The notes under the pieces were generated by a model. That model searched no databases. It was not told the DNA's origin and saw only the letters and a list, made by a program, of their open reading frames with translations. A stretch of DNA of 64,000 bases from Sphaerisporangium cinnabarinum (GTDB lineage: Bacteria; Actinomycetota; Actinomycetes; Actinomycetales; Cellulomonadaceae): NCBI GenBank assembly GCA_003052455.1, contig QAPD01000003.1, forward strand, positions 51,414 to 115,413, given 5' to 3'. How positions within the stretch are numbered: position 1 is the stretch's first letter; every line of letters starts with the position of its first letter. The translations under genes were made by a program, and so were the position numbers. Shown one piece after another: positions 21,722 to 31,053 of this stretch.

Positions 21722-22519
21722 CTACCCCTCGTCCGTCGGGCCGGCGCCCGTCGCGTCGTCGGGCGCACCCTCGGCGGGCCCGTCGGTGGCGCTCGCCGCG
21801 TCGTCTCCGTCAGCGTCAGCGTCAGCGTCAGCGAGGAGGCCCTCGAGGACGGCGCCCGTGAGCCGGCGGAACGCGCGCCGGGGTCGCGTGCGGTCGAGGA
21901 CGGCCACCTCGAGCTGCGCGGCCGGGATGGTGCGCGTCTCGTCCCCGTCGCCGCCGGACGCGAGCGCGTGCACCGCCAGGCGCAGCACCTCGGCGAGGCC
22001 GAGACCGGGCCGCCACGCGTCCTCGAGCACCCGGCCGAGCTGGTCGGCCTGGCCGCCCATGACGACCACGCCCTGCTCGTCGGCGACCGAGCCGTCGTAG
22101 GAGATCCGGTAGAGCTGGTCCTGCTCCGCCGTGCGACCGACCTCCGCGACGACGAGCTCGACCTCGAGCGGCTTCGACTCCGTGGTGAACACCGTGCCGA
22201 GCGTCTGGGCGTACGCGTTCGCCAGGCCGCGCGCGTTGACGTCCGTCCGGTCGTAGGAGTAGCCGCGCAGGTCTGCGTACCGCACCCCGGCGACGCGCAG
22301 GTTCTCGAACTCGTTGTACTTGCCCACCGCGGCGAACGCGATGCGGTCGTAGATCTCCGAGATCTTGTGCAGGGCGCGCGACGGGTTCTCCGTCGCGAAG
22401 GCGATGCCGTCCTCGTACGCGAGGACCACGACGGACCGGCCGCGCGCGATGCCCTTGCGCGCGAAGTCCGCCCGGTCCTTCATCAGCTGCTCGGGCGAGA
22501 CGTAGAAGGGCATGTTCAC
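21722..22519 (-). CDS. prcA: Proteasome alpha subunit
   Basis: Forms the outer rings of the 20S core that gate substrate entry and dock the Arc/Mpa ATPase. It is 265 residues. The N-terminal gating segment ([21 protein letters not shown]) closely follows mycobacterial PrcA. The C-terminal tail of about 30 residues is acidic and includes an Ala-Asp repeat. I chose the GTG at 22519, which overlaps the prcB stop (GTGA) and has GGAGGTGA 6 nt upstream. An ATG two codons later is an alternative start. Confidence 0.97.
   Translation of the reverse strand: MNMPFYVSPEQLMKDRADFARKGIARGRSVVVLAYEDGIAFATENPSRALHKISEIYDRIAFAAVGKYNEFENLRVAGVRYADLRGYSYDRTDVNARGLANAYAQTLGTVFTTESKPLEVELVVAEVGRTAEQDQLYRISYDGSVADEQGVVVMGGQADQLGRVLEDAWRPGLGLAEVLRLAVHALASGGDGDETRTIPAAQLEVAVLDRTRPRRAFRRLTGAVLEGLLADADADADGDDAASATDGPAEGAPDDATGAGPTDEG
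21809..21832 (-). repeat. 6-bp tandem repeat in the prcA tail
   Basis: GTCAGC is repeated four times and encodes alternating Ala-Asp in the PrcA C-terminus. It is a short microsatellite of limited consequence. Confidence 0.9.
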
Positions 22520-23439
22520 GCGTCGTCACCTCCGGTCGGGTGGTCCTGCGGGAGGTCGTGCGGGACGGCCTCGGCGTTCGTCACCGGGGGACGGCCACGC
22601 TCCACGCCCGCCCCGGAGCGCTCCGCCACGATCTGCTCGACGACCGCCGCGAGCTCGTCGTCGGGCACGCGCTCGTAGCCGTCGGCCGTCACGACCGCGA
22701 CCACCGGCCAGATCCGGCGGACCGGGTCCGGGCCGCCCGTGGCCGAGTCGTCGTCCGCCGCGTCGTAGAGCGCCTCGACCGCGACGCGCACGGAGGCCGC
22801 CCGGTCGAGACCCGTGCGCCACAGCTTCTTCAGGGAGCCGCGCGCGAAGACCGAGCCCGACCCCACCGAGTGGTACGCCCGCTCCTCGTACCGGCCGCCC
22901 GTGACGTCGTACGAGAAGATCCGGCCGGCGCCGCGATCGAGGTCGAACCCCGCGAAGAGGGGCACGACCGCGAGGCCCTGCATGGCGAGGCCGAGGTTCT
23001 GCCGGATCATCGTCGACAGGCGGTTGGCCTTGCCGTCGAGCGAGAGCAGCGCGCCCTCGATCTTCTCGTAGTGCTCGAGCTCGAGCTGGAACAGCCGCAC
23101 GAGCTCGACGGCGATGCCCGCCGTCCCGGCGATGCCCACGGCCGAGTACTCGTCGGCCGGGAAGACCTTCTCGATCTCGCGGTTCGCGATCATCGAGCCC
23201 ATCGTCGCGCGACGGTCCCCCGCCATGACGACGCCCGCGCCCACGCCCTCGGCGCCGAACGTCAGCGCCACGATCGTGGTGGCGTGCGGCGCGTCGGGCA
23301 TCGTGCCGGACGCTGCGTGCCCGGCCGTGCGGTGCGACGGCAGCAGGTCGGGGGCGTGCCCGGACAGGAAGTCCAGGAAGGACGACGACCCGGGGGTCGT
23401 GAACGCGTCGGGCAGGCGCCCGGGCTGGTCCGTGCTCAT
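22516..23439 (-). CDS. prcB: Proteasome beta subunit
   Basis: Catalytic subunit of the 20S proteasome, made as a proprotein. It is 307 residues. The first 53 form the propeptide, and Thr54 in [10 protein letters not shown] becomes the N-terminal nucleophile after autocleavage. [11 protein letters not shown] carries the conserved Asp. The C-terminus extends past the core with a polar segment ending PTGGDDA. The ATG is at 23439 with AAGGG about 13 nt upstream, 19 bp after pup. Confidence 0.97.
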   Translation of the reverse strand: MSTDQPGRLPDAFTTPGSSSFLDFLSGHAPDLLPSHRTAGHAASGTMPDAPHATTIVALTFGAEGVGAGVVMAGDRRATMGSMIANREIEKVFPADEYSAVGIAGTAGIAVELVRLFQLELEHYEKIEGALLSLDGKANRLSTMIRQNLGLAMQGLAVVPLFAGFDLDRGAGRIFSYDVTGGRYEERAYHSVGSGSVFARGSLKKLWRTGLDRAASVRVAVEALYDAADDDSATGGPDPVRRIWPVVAVVTADGYERVPDDELAAVVEQIVAERSGAGVERGRPPVTNAEAVPHDLPQDHPTGGDDA

Positions 23440-23458
23440 CGGGTTGCCGTCACCCTTC

Positions 23459-23659
23459 CTACTCGCCGCCCTTCTGCACGAAGCCCCGGACGAAGGACTC
23501 CGCGTTCGTCTCCAGGACCTCGTCGATCTCCTCGAGGAGCGCGTCCACCTCCGCGTCGCGCGACTGCGCCTGCGGGGCGACCGGGGTCGCCGGGGCCTCG
23601 GGCTCGTCGTCAGGACGCCGGTCCTCGTGCGACGCGTGCGTGCGTTCGGTACCCGCCAT
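23459..23659 (-). CDS. pup: Prokaryotic ubiquitin-like protein Pup
   Basis: A 66-residue, mostly disordered protein tag. The C-terminal half holds the helix recognised by Arc/Mpa and PafA ([17 protein letters not shown]), ending FVQKGGE. The terminal residue is encoded as Glu, not Gln, so Pup is ready for ligation without Dop deamidation. The ATG at 23659 has GAGGAGG 6 nt upstream. An upstream in-frame start at 23767 exists but lacks this site and would add a non-Pup-like basic extension. Confidence 0.97.
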   Translation of the reverse strand: MAGTERTHASHEDRRPDDEPEAPATPVAPQAQSRDAEVDALLEEIDEVLETNAESFVRGFVQKGGE

Positions 23660-23792
23660 GGCTGCCTCCTCGTCCGTCGGCCGGCCTCGCGCCGACGCTC
23701 TGTCCGTTCCAACCCCGTCCGGGCTCGCGCCCTTCCCGGCCCTGCTCGCACGCGGCGCCCGTTCCACGGAGGGCGGGCGCCGTCGTGCGTCC

Positions 23793-23798
23793 AGCCTA
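23793..23798 (-). promoter_or_regulatory. Possible -10 element upstream of pup
   Basis: TAGGCT lies in the 150-bp gap between dop and pup and would give a leader of about 125 nt. No good -35 is visible, so this is weak. Confidence 0.3.
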
Positions 23799-23809
23799 GT
23801 CGCCGCCGG

Positions 23810-25465
23810 TCACGACGGGCCTGCGAGACCCGCCAGCAGCGCGGCCGCGTCCGGGCTCGCGTCGAGGAGCGCGCCGATGTGGGCGCGCGTCCCGCGCAGC
23901 GGGTCCATCATCGGGACGCGCTGGAGCGAGGGCGCGCCCGGCACGTCGAAGATCACGGAGTCCCAGCTGGCCGCGGAGACCTGGTCGCCGTAGCGCGCCA
24001 TGACCTCGCCGCGGAAGAACGCGCGCGTGTCCTCGGGCGCGTGGTGCACCGCCGCGCCGACCTCGCGCTCGGTGACCACCCGGTCCACGGCGTCCGCGGC
24101 GAGCAGACGGTGGTAGATGCCGCGCTCGGGCCGCACGTCGGACCACTGCAGGTCCATGGCCGCGAGGCGCGAGTGGCCCCAGTCGAGACCGTCGCGCTCC
24201 CGCAGACGGTCGAGGAGCCGGAGCTTCGCGACCCACTCGACGTCGCGCACGCACGCGTCGCGGTCGGTCGCGAGGCGGTCGAGCACCGAGCGCCACCGCG
24301 CGAGCACGTCGCGCGTCGGGGCGTCGACCCCGTCCGGCCCGGCGAGGCGCTCGGCCGCGTCGACCGCCACCTCCAGGTACTCGCGCTGGACCTCGAGCGC
24401 CGTCAGCTCGCGCCCGTCCGCGAGCGCGAGGCGCCGCGTCAGGTCGAGGTCGCGGCTCACGCGCTGGACGTCCGCGACCGGGTCCGCGAGTCGCAGCCCG
24501 GCCAGGCGGGCGCGCACGTCCTGCCCGAGCTCCTCCAGGTGCTCGACGGCGAAGAGCACGAGCGACGTCGTGCCCGTCTTGAGGTACGTCGCCGTCTCGA
24601 ACATGTTCGCGTCGCCGATGATGAGGTGCAGGCGGCGCCAGCGCTGCCGGTCCGCGTGCGGCTCGTCGCGCGTGTTGACGATGGGCCGGCGCAGCGTCGT
24701 CTCCAGCCCGACCTCCGCCTCGACGTAGTCCGCGCGCTGGGAGATCTGGAACCCGTGCTCCTCGCCCGCCGGGCCGAGCCCCACGCGTCCCGAGCCGGCG
24801 AACACCTGCCGCGTCACGAGGAACGGCGTGAGCATCTCGACGAGGACGCCGAACGGCACCTCGCGGTCGACGAGGAAGTTCTCGTGGGTGCCGTAGCTCG
24901 CGCCCTTGCCGTCCACGTTGTTCTTGTAGAGCACGACGCCGCCGCCCGGCACCTGGGCCAGCTCGCGCGACGCGGCGAGCATGACCCGCTCCCCCGCCAC
25001 GTCCCAGCACACGACGTCGTGCGGCACCGTGACCTCGGGCGAGGAGTACTCGGGGTGCGCGTGGTCGACGTAGAGCCGGGCGCCGTTCGTGAGGATGACG
25101 TTCGCCGCGCTCGGGTCGTCGTACTCCTCCGTGGTCGGGCGCGCGACCTCCTGCAGCGAGGCCTCGGCGGCGCCGCCCTCCGCGGCCCGACCGACCGGCC
25201 CCGACGGCGCGGGCCGCGACGGGTCGTCCGTGAGGAGGGACGGGTGCGCCGACGCGCGCGGCACGTGGAACCCTCGTGCGTCCTGCAGCGGGTCCTCGTC
25301 GTCGTAGTCCCAGCGCGCCCGGCCCCGGGCGCCGTCGCTGCGCGCGGCGAGCGCCCGGTAGGTCGTGACGACCTGGCTCGACATCAGCATCGGGTTCGCC
25401 ATCGGCTTCCCCGGCTGCAGGACGCCGTACTCCGTCTCGATCCCCATGACCCGTCGTACGCTCAC
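23810..25465 (-). CDS. dop: Depupylase/deamidase of Pup
   Basis: Removes Pup from substrates (and deamidates Pup-Gln where needed). It is 551 residues, longer than PafA because of a roughly 75-residue insertion (about 41-115) where the Dop loop lies. ATP/Mg residues appear in MGIETEYG, and Asp134 in [12 protein letters not shown] is the equivalent of the catalytic aspartate. [18 protein letters not shown] and NTRDEPHAD are conserved. The start is the GTG at 25465; an ATG six codons later is also possible. It lies 67 bp after arc. Confidence 0.97.
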   Translation of the reverse strand: MSVRRVMGIETEYGVLQPGKPMANPMLMSSQVVTTYRALAARSDGARGRARWDYDDEDPLQDARGFHVPRASAHPSLLTDDPSRPAPSGPVGRAAEGGAAEASLQEVARPTTEEYDDPSAANVILTNGARLYVDHAHPEYSSPEVTVPHDVVCWDVAGERVMLAASRELAQVPGGGVVLYKNNVDGKGASYGTHENFLVDREVPFGVLVEMLTPFLVTRQVFAGSGRVGLGPAGEEHGFQISQRADYVEAEVGLETTLRRPIVNTRDEPHADRQRWRRLHLIIGDANMFETATYLKTGTTSLVLFAVEHLEELGQDVRARLAGLRLADPVADVQRVSRDLDLTRRLALADGRELTALEVQREYLEVAVDAAERLAGPDGVDAPTRDVLARWRSVLDRLATDRDACVRDVEWVAKLRLLDRLRERDGLDWGHSRLAAMDLQWSDVRPERGIYHRLLAADAVDRVVTEREVGAAVHHAPEDTRAFFRGEVMARYGDQVSAASWDSVIFDVPGAPSLQRVPMMDPLRGTRAHIGALLDASPDAAALLAGLAGPS

Positions 25466-25532
25466 GCGCTCACCCTATGTCGGCCCCCCGACGCCGCGCC
25501 GCGCTGTCCACGGGCGCGCCGACCGCGCCCCG

Positions 25533-27191
25533 CTACAGGTACTGCCCGGTGTTCGTGACCGTGTCGATGGTGCGCGGCGAGCCGCCCTCGCCCTTCTTCT
25601 GGACGATCGTGCGGATGAAGACGATGCGCTCGCCCTTCTTCCCGCTGATCCGCGCCCAGTCGTCCGGGTTCGTGGTGTTCGGCAGGTCCTCGTTCTCCTT
25701 GAACTCGTCGACGCACGCCGCGAGCAGGTGGTCGACGCGGATGCCGCGCTGGCCCGTGGCGAGGAGGTCCTTGATCGCGGACTTCTTCGCCCGGTCCACG
25801 ACGTTCTGGATCATCGCGCCCGAGTTGAAGTCCTTGAAGTACAGGATCTCCTTGTCGCCGCTCGCGTAGGTGACCTCGAGGAACTGGTTCTCCTCCTCCT
25901 CGGAGTACATGCGCTCCACGACCGAGCGGATCATCGCGTCGAGGGCCTCGCGCTGGTTGCCACCATGCTCGGCCAGGTCGGCCGCGTGGATCGGCAGGTC
26001 CTCCGTGAGGTACTTGGCGAAGATCTCCTTCGCACCCTCGGCGTCGGGCCGCTCGATCTTGATCTTCACGTCGAGGCGCCCCGGCCGCAGGATCGCGGGG
26101 TCGATCATGTCCTCGCGGTTCGACGCCCCGATGACGATGACGTTGTCCAGCCGCTCGACGCCGTCGATCTCGGCGAGGAGCTGCGGGACGATCGTCGTCT
26201 CGACGTCGGACGACAGACCCGTGCCGCGGGTGCGGAACAACGACTCCATCTCGTCGAAGAAGACGACGACGGGCGTCCCCTGCGAGGCCTTCTCCCGCGC
26301 GCGGGCGAAGATCAACCGGATGTGCCGCTCGGTCTCGCCCACGTACTTGTTGAGCAGCTCGGGGCCCTTGACGTTGAGGAAGTAGCTGCGGGCGGCGCCC
26401 GAGCCGTCCGCGACCTGCTCGCCCCGCGCCCGCGCCACGGTGTGCGCGAGCGAGTTGGCGACGGCCTTGGCGATGAGCGTCTTGCCGCACCCGGGCGGCC
26501 CGTACAGCAGCACGCCCTTGGGCGGGTGCAGACCGTGCTCGCGGAAGAGGTCGGGGTGCGTGAAGGGCAGCTCGACGGCGTCGCGGATCTGCTCGATCTG
26601 CGGGCCGAGGCCACCGATGTCCTCGTACTCGATGTCCGGGACCTCTTCGAGGACGAGCTCCTCGACCTCGGACTTCGGGATGACCTCGAACACGAAGCCG
26701 CTGCGCGTGTCGATCGTGAGCGAGTCCCCGACGCGGAGCGCCGTGCGCGCGACCGAGCCGGCGAGCCGCACGACCCGCTCCTCGTCGGCGCGACCGACGA
26801 CGAGCACGCGCTCGGCGTCGAGGATCTCCTTGACCGTGACGATCTCGCCCGTGCGCTCGTAGCCGCCCGCGGCGACGACGGTCATCGCCTCGTTGAGCTT
26901 GACCTCCTGGCCCGGGCGCAGCCGCTGGACGTCGAGGCTGGGGCTCGCGCCGACGTGCATCTTGCGCCCCGCCGCGGAGACGTCGACCGACCCGTCCGGG
27001 TGCGCGGCGAGGAACACCGCGTACGTCCCCGGGGGCTTGGCGAGGTCGTCGATCTGCCGCTTGAGGTCGAGGATCTGGTCCCGGGCCGCGCGCAGCGCCT
27101 CCGCGAGCCGCTCGTTCTTCGCGGAGAGCAGCGCGAGCTCGCGCGCGCTGCTCTGCGGGGCCTCGTCGCTACGGCCGAATGTCTCGCTCAT
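25533..27191 (-). CDS. arc: Proteasome-associated AAA+ ATPase
   Basis: Hexameric unfoldase (called Mpa in mycobacteria) that recognises Pup and threads pupylated proteins into the 20S core. It is 552 residues. The N-terminal coiled coil (about 14-54) should bind Pup, and tandem OB domains follow to about 175. Walker A is GPPGCGKT (231-238), and Walker B is VVFFDEMES with Asp313/Glu314. The C-terminus GQYL has the penultimate Tyr used to dock into PrcA pockets. The ATG at 27191 has AGGGA about 8 nt upstream. A longer in-frame start at 27251 lacks support. Confidence 0.98.
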   Translation of the reverse strand: MSETFGRSDEAPQSSARELALLSAKNERLAEALRAARDQILDLKRQIDDLAKPPGTYAVFLAAHPDGSVDVSAAGRKMHVGASPSLDVQRLRPGQEVKLNEAMTVVAAGGYERTGEIVTVKEILDAERVLVVGRADEERVVRLAGSVARTALRVGDSLTIDTRSGFVFEVIPKSEVEELVLEEVPDIEYEDIGGLGPQIEQIRDAVELPFTHPDLFREHGLHPPKGVLLYGPPGCGKTLIAKAVANSLAHTVARARGEQVADGSGAARSYFLNVKGPELLNKYVGETERHIRLIFARAREKASQGTPVVVFFDEMESLFRTRGTGLSSDVETTIVPQLLAEIDGVERLDNVIVIGASNREDMIDPAILRPGRLDVKIKIERPDAEGAKEIFAKYLTEDLPIHAADLAEHGGNQREALDAMIRSVVERMYSEEEENQFLEVTYASGDKEILYFKDFNSGAMIQNVVDRAKKSAIKDLLATGQRGIRVDHLLAACVDEFKENEDLPNTTNPDDWARISGKKGERIVFIRTIVQKKGEGGSPRTIDTVTNTGQYL

Positions 27192-27293
27192 CGGGTGTCC
27201 CTCTCGCCGCCGGCTCGCCCGACCACGGGTGGACGGCGGACGACGGGCCACGCGAGGCGCCCGTGCCGACCATCGTCCGGCGGTCGGGTGTAG

Positions 27294-27299
27294 ACCTTA
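27294..27299 (-). promoter_or_regulatory. Possible -10 of the proteasome cluster
   Basis: TAAGGT lies in the 180-bp gap upstream of arc, giving a leader of about 95 nt. It is the only TAnnnT hexamer I noticed in this gap and is a reasonable candidate for arc-dop(-pup-prcBA-pafA). Confidence 0.4.
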
Positions 27300-27371
27300 G
27301 GCACAAGTCTGGCCCGTGCACACGGACGACACCCAGGGTGAGACGGCGGCGTCCCGATCGTTACCGGACCG

Positions 27372-28538
27372 TCACGCGCCCGACACGTCGGGCGCCTCGC
27401 CTGCCTCGTCCGCGACCCGCTGCACGCCGTGATCCGCGACGCCGTCCACGTCCGGCCCGGCGCCCGGGCCGGTCGCCTGCTCGGGGCCCTGGCCGACGTC
27501 GCGCCGCACGCGTCGGATCTTCTTCTCGGAGACCGGCCGCTCGCCCAGCTCCTCGGGCGACCACTGCTCGGCGTCGGTCGGGTACGCGCCCTTGGCGGGG
27601 CGCCGCTTGCGCTCGGGCGGCGCGACGCCGTCCGCGAGGCGCCGTGCGGTGAGCAGGAACCCGGTGTGCCCGATCATGCGGTGCTGCGGCCGCACGGCGA
27701 GGCCCTCGAGGTGCCAGCCGCGCACCATCGACTCCCACGCGACGGGCTCCGCGTAGCGGCCGTCGGCCCGCAGGTCCTCCGCGAGGCGCGAGAGCTGGGT
27801 CGTCGTGGCGACGTAGCAGACGAGGACGCCGCCGGGCACGAGCGCGCGGGCGACGACGTCGAGGTTCTCCCAGGGCGCGAGCATGTCGAGCACGACGCGG
27901 TCCACCGTGCCGTCCTCGGCGACCGTCGGGAGCACGTCGGCGAGGTCGCCGACGGACAGCGTCCAGGCCGGGTGCGCACCGCCGAAGAACGTCTCGACGT
28001 TGCCGCGCGCGATCGCGGCGAAGTCCTCGCGCCGCTCGATCGAGTGCAGCTCGCCCGCGTCGCCGACGGCGCGCAGGAGCGACATCGTCAGCGCGCCGGA
28101 GCCCACGCCCGCCTCGACGACGCGCGCGCCCGGGAAGATGTCCGCCATCGCGACGATCTGGCCGGCGTCCTTCGGGTAGACGACCGCGGCGCCGCGGGGC
28201 ATCGAGAGCACGTAGTCCGCGAGGAGCGGGCGCATCGCGAGGTACTCGATCTCGGCGGTGTTGCGCACGACGCTGCCCTCGGGGCGGCCGATGAGGTCGT
28301 CGTGCCGCAGGTAGCCCTTGTGCGTGTGGAACGTCGCACCCGGCGCGAGCGTGATGGTGTGCAGACGCCCCCGCGGGTCCGTGAGCTGGACCTTGTCGCC
28401 CACGCGCAGCGGGCCGCGGCGCTCGTCCGCGCCCGTCGCGCCGGGGCGGTCGGACGCGCCGTGCGCGGGGGCGGCTGCGCCGTCCCCACCGGGCTGCGGG
28501 GTCGGGTGGCCGGGCGTGGTGGCGGGCTCGGAGGTCAC
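27372..28538 (-). CDS. trmI: tRNA (adenine-58-N1)-methyltransferase
   Basis: SAM-dependent enzyme that makes m1A58 in the T loop of tRNAs. It is 388 residues against about 280 for the family core. The core (about 45-310) has the N-terminal beta domain, motif I VVEAGVGSGALTM, an acidic LHSIERRED, and the catalytic LDMLAPWE. There is a roughly 40-residue Pro/Gly/Ala N-terminal extension and a roughly 75-residue charged C-terminal tail, both low complexity. The GTG start at 28538 has TAGGAT 8 nt upstream and no Shine-Dalgarno. In mycobacteria the orthologue also neighbours the proteasome locus. Confidence 0.93.
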   Translation of the reverse strand: MTSEPATTPGHPTPQPGGDGAAAPAHGASDRPGATGADERRGPLRVGDKVQLTDPRGRLHTITLAPGATFHTHKGYLRHDDLIGRPEGSVVRNTAEIEYLAMRPLLADYVLSMPRGAAVVYPKDAGQIVAMADIFPGARVVEAGVGSGALTMSLLRAVGDAGELHSIERREDFAAIARGNVETFFGGAHPAWTLSVGDLADVLPTVAEDGTVDRVVLDMLAPWENLDVVARALVPGGVLVCYVATTTQLSRLAEDLRADGRYAEPVAWESMVRGWHLEGLAVRPQHRMIGHTGFLLTARRLADGVAPPERKRRPAKGAYPTDAEQWSPEELGERPVSEKKIRRVRRDVGQGPEQATGPGAGPDVDGVADHGVQRVADEAGEAPDVSGA

Positions 28539-28546
28539 GGGCGACC

Positions 28547-28552
28547 ATCCTA
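28547..28552 (-). promoter_or_regulatory. -10 element for trmI (leaderless or 1-nt leader)
   Basis: TAGGAT ends 8 nt before the GTG start of trmI. No ribosome-binding sequence lies between. Confidence 0.55.
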
Positions 28553-28609
28553 CGGGCCGCCCGCCCCGCACCCGACGCCGGTCGGTCGCGCCCGCGGACG
28601 ACCCGGCGG

Positions 28610-29788
28610 TCACCGCCCGCGCCGGGCGTCTCGCAGCGCGGCGACGACCCGGGCGACCTCGAGCGCGCCGACGACGCGGCCGCCGTCGGTCACGACGACG
28701 ACCGCCGCGTCCCGCCCGACGCGCGAGAGCTCGGCGAGCATGTCCTGCCCCTCGCGGTGGGCGTCGATCGTCGCGTCGCCGGGCAGGGGCACGGCGACGG
28801 CGCTCACCGGGGTCGTCTCGGCGGCGTCGGGCGGCACGGCCGCGGCCGCGGCCGGGTCCACGTACCCGAGGGGGCGACCGGTCCCGTCCACGAGCACGGC
28901 GACCACGTGCGGTCCGCCCGCGAGCGCCACCGCGCGCCCGACCGCGCCGACCGTCGCCGTGGACGGCACCGCGACCGCGGGCCGCGCGAGGCTGCGGACG
29001 GTCAGCCCGGACACGGCTTCCCGGGTGCGGCCGACGGAGATGGCCTGCCCCGCGCCGCTCCACAGGAACGCTCCGATGAGCGCCGCCCACGCGACGGTCC
29101 ACAGGTCCGGCCGCCCGCCGTAGGACAGCGGCCACACGAGCGCCCACGCGACGACCCCGACGGCGACGGCGCGCCCGACCCAGCCGGCCGCGACCGTCCC
29201 CTTCGTCCGCGACCCCGTCGCGGCCCACACGGCGGACTCGAGGATCTGGCCGCCGTCGAGCGGGAGGCCCGGGAGGAGGTTGAAGAACCCCACGAACGCG
29301 TTCGAGAACGCGGCGGCGTACAGCAGGAGCGCGGGCACGGAGAACGTCGGCTGCGCCTGGAACGTCACCCAGAACACGACCGCGAGCGCCAGGTTGGTCA
29401 GCGGGCCGACGACCGAGATGAGGAAGCCGTCGAGCGGGCGCGCCGACGTCCCGGAGTAGGCCGTGTGGCCGCCCCAGAGCGTCACCGCGAGCTCGGTCAC
29501 GCGCTGGCCGCGGGCGCGCGCGACGAGCGCGTGCGCGACCTCGTGCAGGAAGACGGACGCGAACAGCAGCAGCACGAACGCGAACGACACGAGGTAGATC
29601 TCGGGGCCGAGGTGCGGGGCGAGCCGCTGCACCGTCGGCGCGAAGAGGACCGTGAGGATCGCCGCGGCGAGGAACCAGGACGGCGTGAGGATCACCGGTG
29701 CGCCGACGACCCGGCCGATCACCCAGCCCTTCGTGCGCGGGCCTGCCGGTGCGGGCGTGCGGGGTGCTCGAGGTTGGGGTCCGTCCAC
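28610..29788 (-). CDS. Site-2-type intramembrane metalloprotease with CBS domains (M50B)
   Basis: A 392-residue membrane zinc protease. HEVAH (His82, Glu83, His86) and NLLPGLPLDGG (Asp178) supply the zinc ligands and catalytic Glu, within about six transmembrane segments (about 28-245). The C-terminal half (about 255-390) looks like a pair of CBS motifs, a layout seen in Rip3-like and SpoIVFB-type enzymes that may sense nucleotides. The substrate is unknown. The GTG at 29788 has TAGGCT exactly 6 nt upstream, suggesting leaderless translation. It lies 71 bp upstream of trmI. Confidence 0.92.
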   Translation of the reverse strand: MDGPQPRAPRTPAPAGPRTKGWVIGRVVGAPVILTPSWFLAAAILTVLFAPTVQRLAPHLGPEIYLVSFAFVLLLFASVFLHEVAHALVARARGQRVTELAVTLWGGHTAYSGTSARPLDGFLISVVGPLTNLALAVVFWVTFQAQPTFSVPALLLYAAAFSNAFVGFFNLLPGLPLDGGQILESAVWAATGSRTKGTVAAGWVGRAVAVGVVAWALVWPLSYGGRPDLWTVAWAALIGAFLWSGAGQAISVGRTREAVSGLTVRSLARPAVAVPSTATVGAVGRAVALAGGPHVVAVLVDGTGRPLGYVDPAAAAAVPPDAAETTPVSAVAVPLPGDATIDAHREGQDMLAELSRVGRDAAVVVVTDGGRVVGALEVARVVAALRDARRGR

Positions 29789-29794
29789 CCTGGA

Positions 29795-29800
29795 AGCCTA
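29795..29800 (-). promoter_or_regulatory. -10 element for the site-2 protease gene (leaderless)
   Basis: TAGGCT ends exactly 6 nt before the GTG start. Confidence 0.6.
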
Positions 29801-29860
29801 TGCGCTCGGCGGGCACGGCCCGACGCCGTCGGGCGGCGGTCGGCACGGACAGGGGACGCC

Positions 29861-30619
29861 TCAGGCGGCGTCGTCCTCCATGAGGTCGACGACGTCGCCC
29901 GCGACGAGCCGCGACAGGAGCGCGACGTCGACGAGCTCGAGCGACGGCGTCCGGCTCAGGCCGGGTGCCGGGAGCACCGGGACGACCGCCTCGACGCCGA
30001 GCGTCGCGGCCCCCGCGGCGCGGGCCGAGGCGATGCCCGCGGGCGAGTCCTCGATCGCGACGCAGCGCGTGACGTCGACGCCGAGGCGCTGCGCCGCGAG
30101 GAGGTAGGGCTCCGGGTCGGGCTTGCCGCGCTCGACCTCGTCGCCGCAGACCAGCACCTGGAACGCGTCCGGCGGCGCCATCTCGGCGACCGGCTGGGCG
30201 AGCTCCCGGTAGGACATCGTGACGAGCGCGCACGGCACGCCCGCCTCGCGCAGCGCCGCGAGGAGCTCGCGCGCGCCGGGCTGCCACGGGACCTCGACCC
30301 GCACCTGCTCGATCACGCGGCCGATGAGGAACGCGACGATCTCGTCGATCGGCAGGTCGACGCCGCCGCGCTCGCGCAGGATGCGGGCCGACTCGCGCAG
30401 CGGGTTCCCGACGAGCGACATCGCGTCCTCGTGCGTCCACGTGCCGCCGTGCGCGGCGACGAGCTCGTGCTCCGCCGCGATCCAGTAGGGCTCGGTGTCG
30501 ACGAGCGTCCCGTCCATGTCCCACAGGACGGCGGCGGGCAGCGCCGCGCTCCCGGACGGCTCCACAGAGGGCTGACCTGCGGAAGTACTGGCGGAACGAG
30601 AGGACAAAGCGGTCTCCAT
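29861..30619 (-). CDS. HAD-superfamily hydrolase (beta-phosphoglucomutase/phosphatase type)
   Basis: A 252-residue haloacid-dehalogenase-fold phosphatase. Motif I is WDMDGTLVD (nucleophile Asp34, acid Asp36), motif II is the Thr in ALVTMS, and motif III is the Lys in ERGKPDPEPY. Motif IV is IEDSPAGIASA. A helical cap lies between motifs I and II, as in subclass IA. The substrate cannot be named from sequence. I took the ATG at 30619; a longer in-frame start at 30736 would run into the hipB operator region and lacks conservation. TAGGGT about 30 nt upstream could be its -10. Confidence 0.88.
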   Translation of the reverse strand: METALSSRSASTSAGQPSVEPSGSAALPAAVLWDMDGTLVDTEPYWIAAEHELVAAHGGTWTHEDAMSLVGNPLRESARILRERGGVDLPIDEIVAFLIGRVIEQVRVEVPWQPGARELLAALREAGVPCALVTMSYRELAQPVAEMAPPDAFQVLVCGDEVERGKPDPEPYLLAAQRLGVDVTRCVAIEDSPAGIASARAAGAATLGVEAVVPVLPAPGLSRTPSLELVDVALLSRLVAGDVVDLMEDDAA

Positions 30620-30718
30620 CGGTGGTCGTGCAACGAGCCCTGCAACGTCCGACCCTAACCGCACTGCGCCGGGGAGAAGGGCCGGAAGCGGCCCGGCTCG
30701 CGTGGGAGCCAGCGGTAT

Positions 30719-30786
30719 GTCACAGATCCATGACAACGCGCCCTGTCACAGAGCTATGACCTCTGAGCGTGTCACGGTACCGTGAC
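30719..30786. promoter_or_regulatory. Triple palindromic operator/promoter of hipBA
   Basis: Three 16-bp elements of the form GTCA-N8-TGAC start at 30719, 30745 and 30771, exactly 26 bp apart. The third (GTCACGGTACCGTGAC) is a perfect palindrome, and the first two match it in the outer four bases of each arm. A promoter reads through them: aTGACc (30756-30761), a 16-bp spacer, then TACCGT (30778-30783). The second site overlaps the -35 and the third covers the -10. This is the expected layout for autorepression by HipB. Confidence 0.8.
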
Positions 30787-30789
30787 CTT

Positions 30790-31053
30790 ATGGGGAGCAT
30801 CGCGAACGAGATCCAGCTGGGTGCCGCGCTGCGCGAGCGTCGCGAGCGCGCCGGACTCACCCAAGGCCACCTCGCGGAGCGCGCCGGAGTCTCGCGTGCC
30901 TTCCTCATCGACCTCGAGCGCGGCCGACGCCCGCGCGCAGAGCTGGGCCGCGTGCTGTCCGTCATGCGTGCCCTGGACGCGGCCATCACGCTCGTCGACG
31001 CCGAGCGCCGCGACGCCGAGGACGCGCTCGCCGACCTGCTGGGGGACCTGTGA
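30790..31053 (+). CDS. hipB: HipB-type antitoxin, XRE-family repressor
   Basis: An 87-residue DNA-binding antitoxin. The helix-turn-helix (about 12-65) is of the Cro/C1 type: ALRERRERAGLTQGHLAERAG followed by VSRAFLIDLERGRR. I chose the ATG at 30790: the TACCGT -10 ends 6 nt upstream and no Shine-Dalgarno is present, so the transcript is probably leaderless. A GTG at 30769 would place the third operator inside the coding region. The stop overlaps the hipA start (GTGA at 31050-31053), giving coupled antitoxin-toxin translation. Confidence 0.92.
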   Translation: MGSIANEIQLGAALRERRERAGLTQGHLAERAGVSRAFLIDLERGRRPRAELGRVLSVMRALDAAITLVDAERRDAEDALADLLGDL

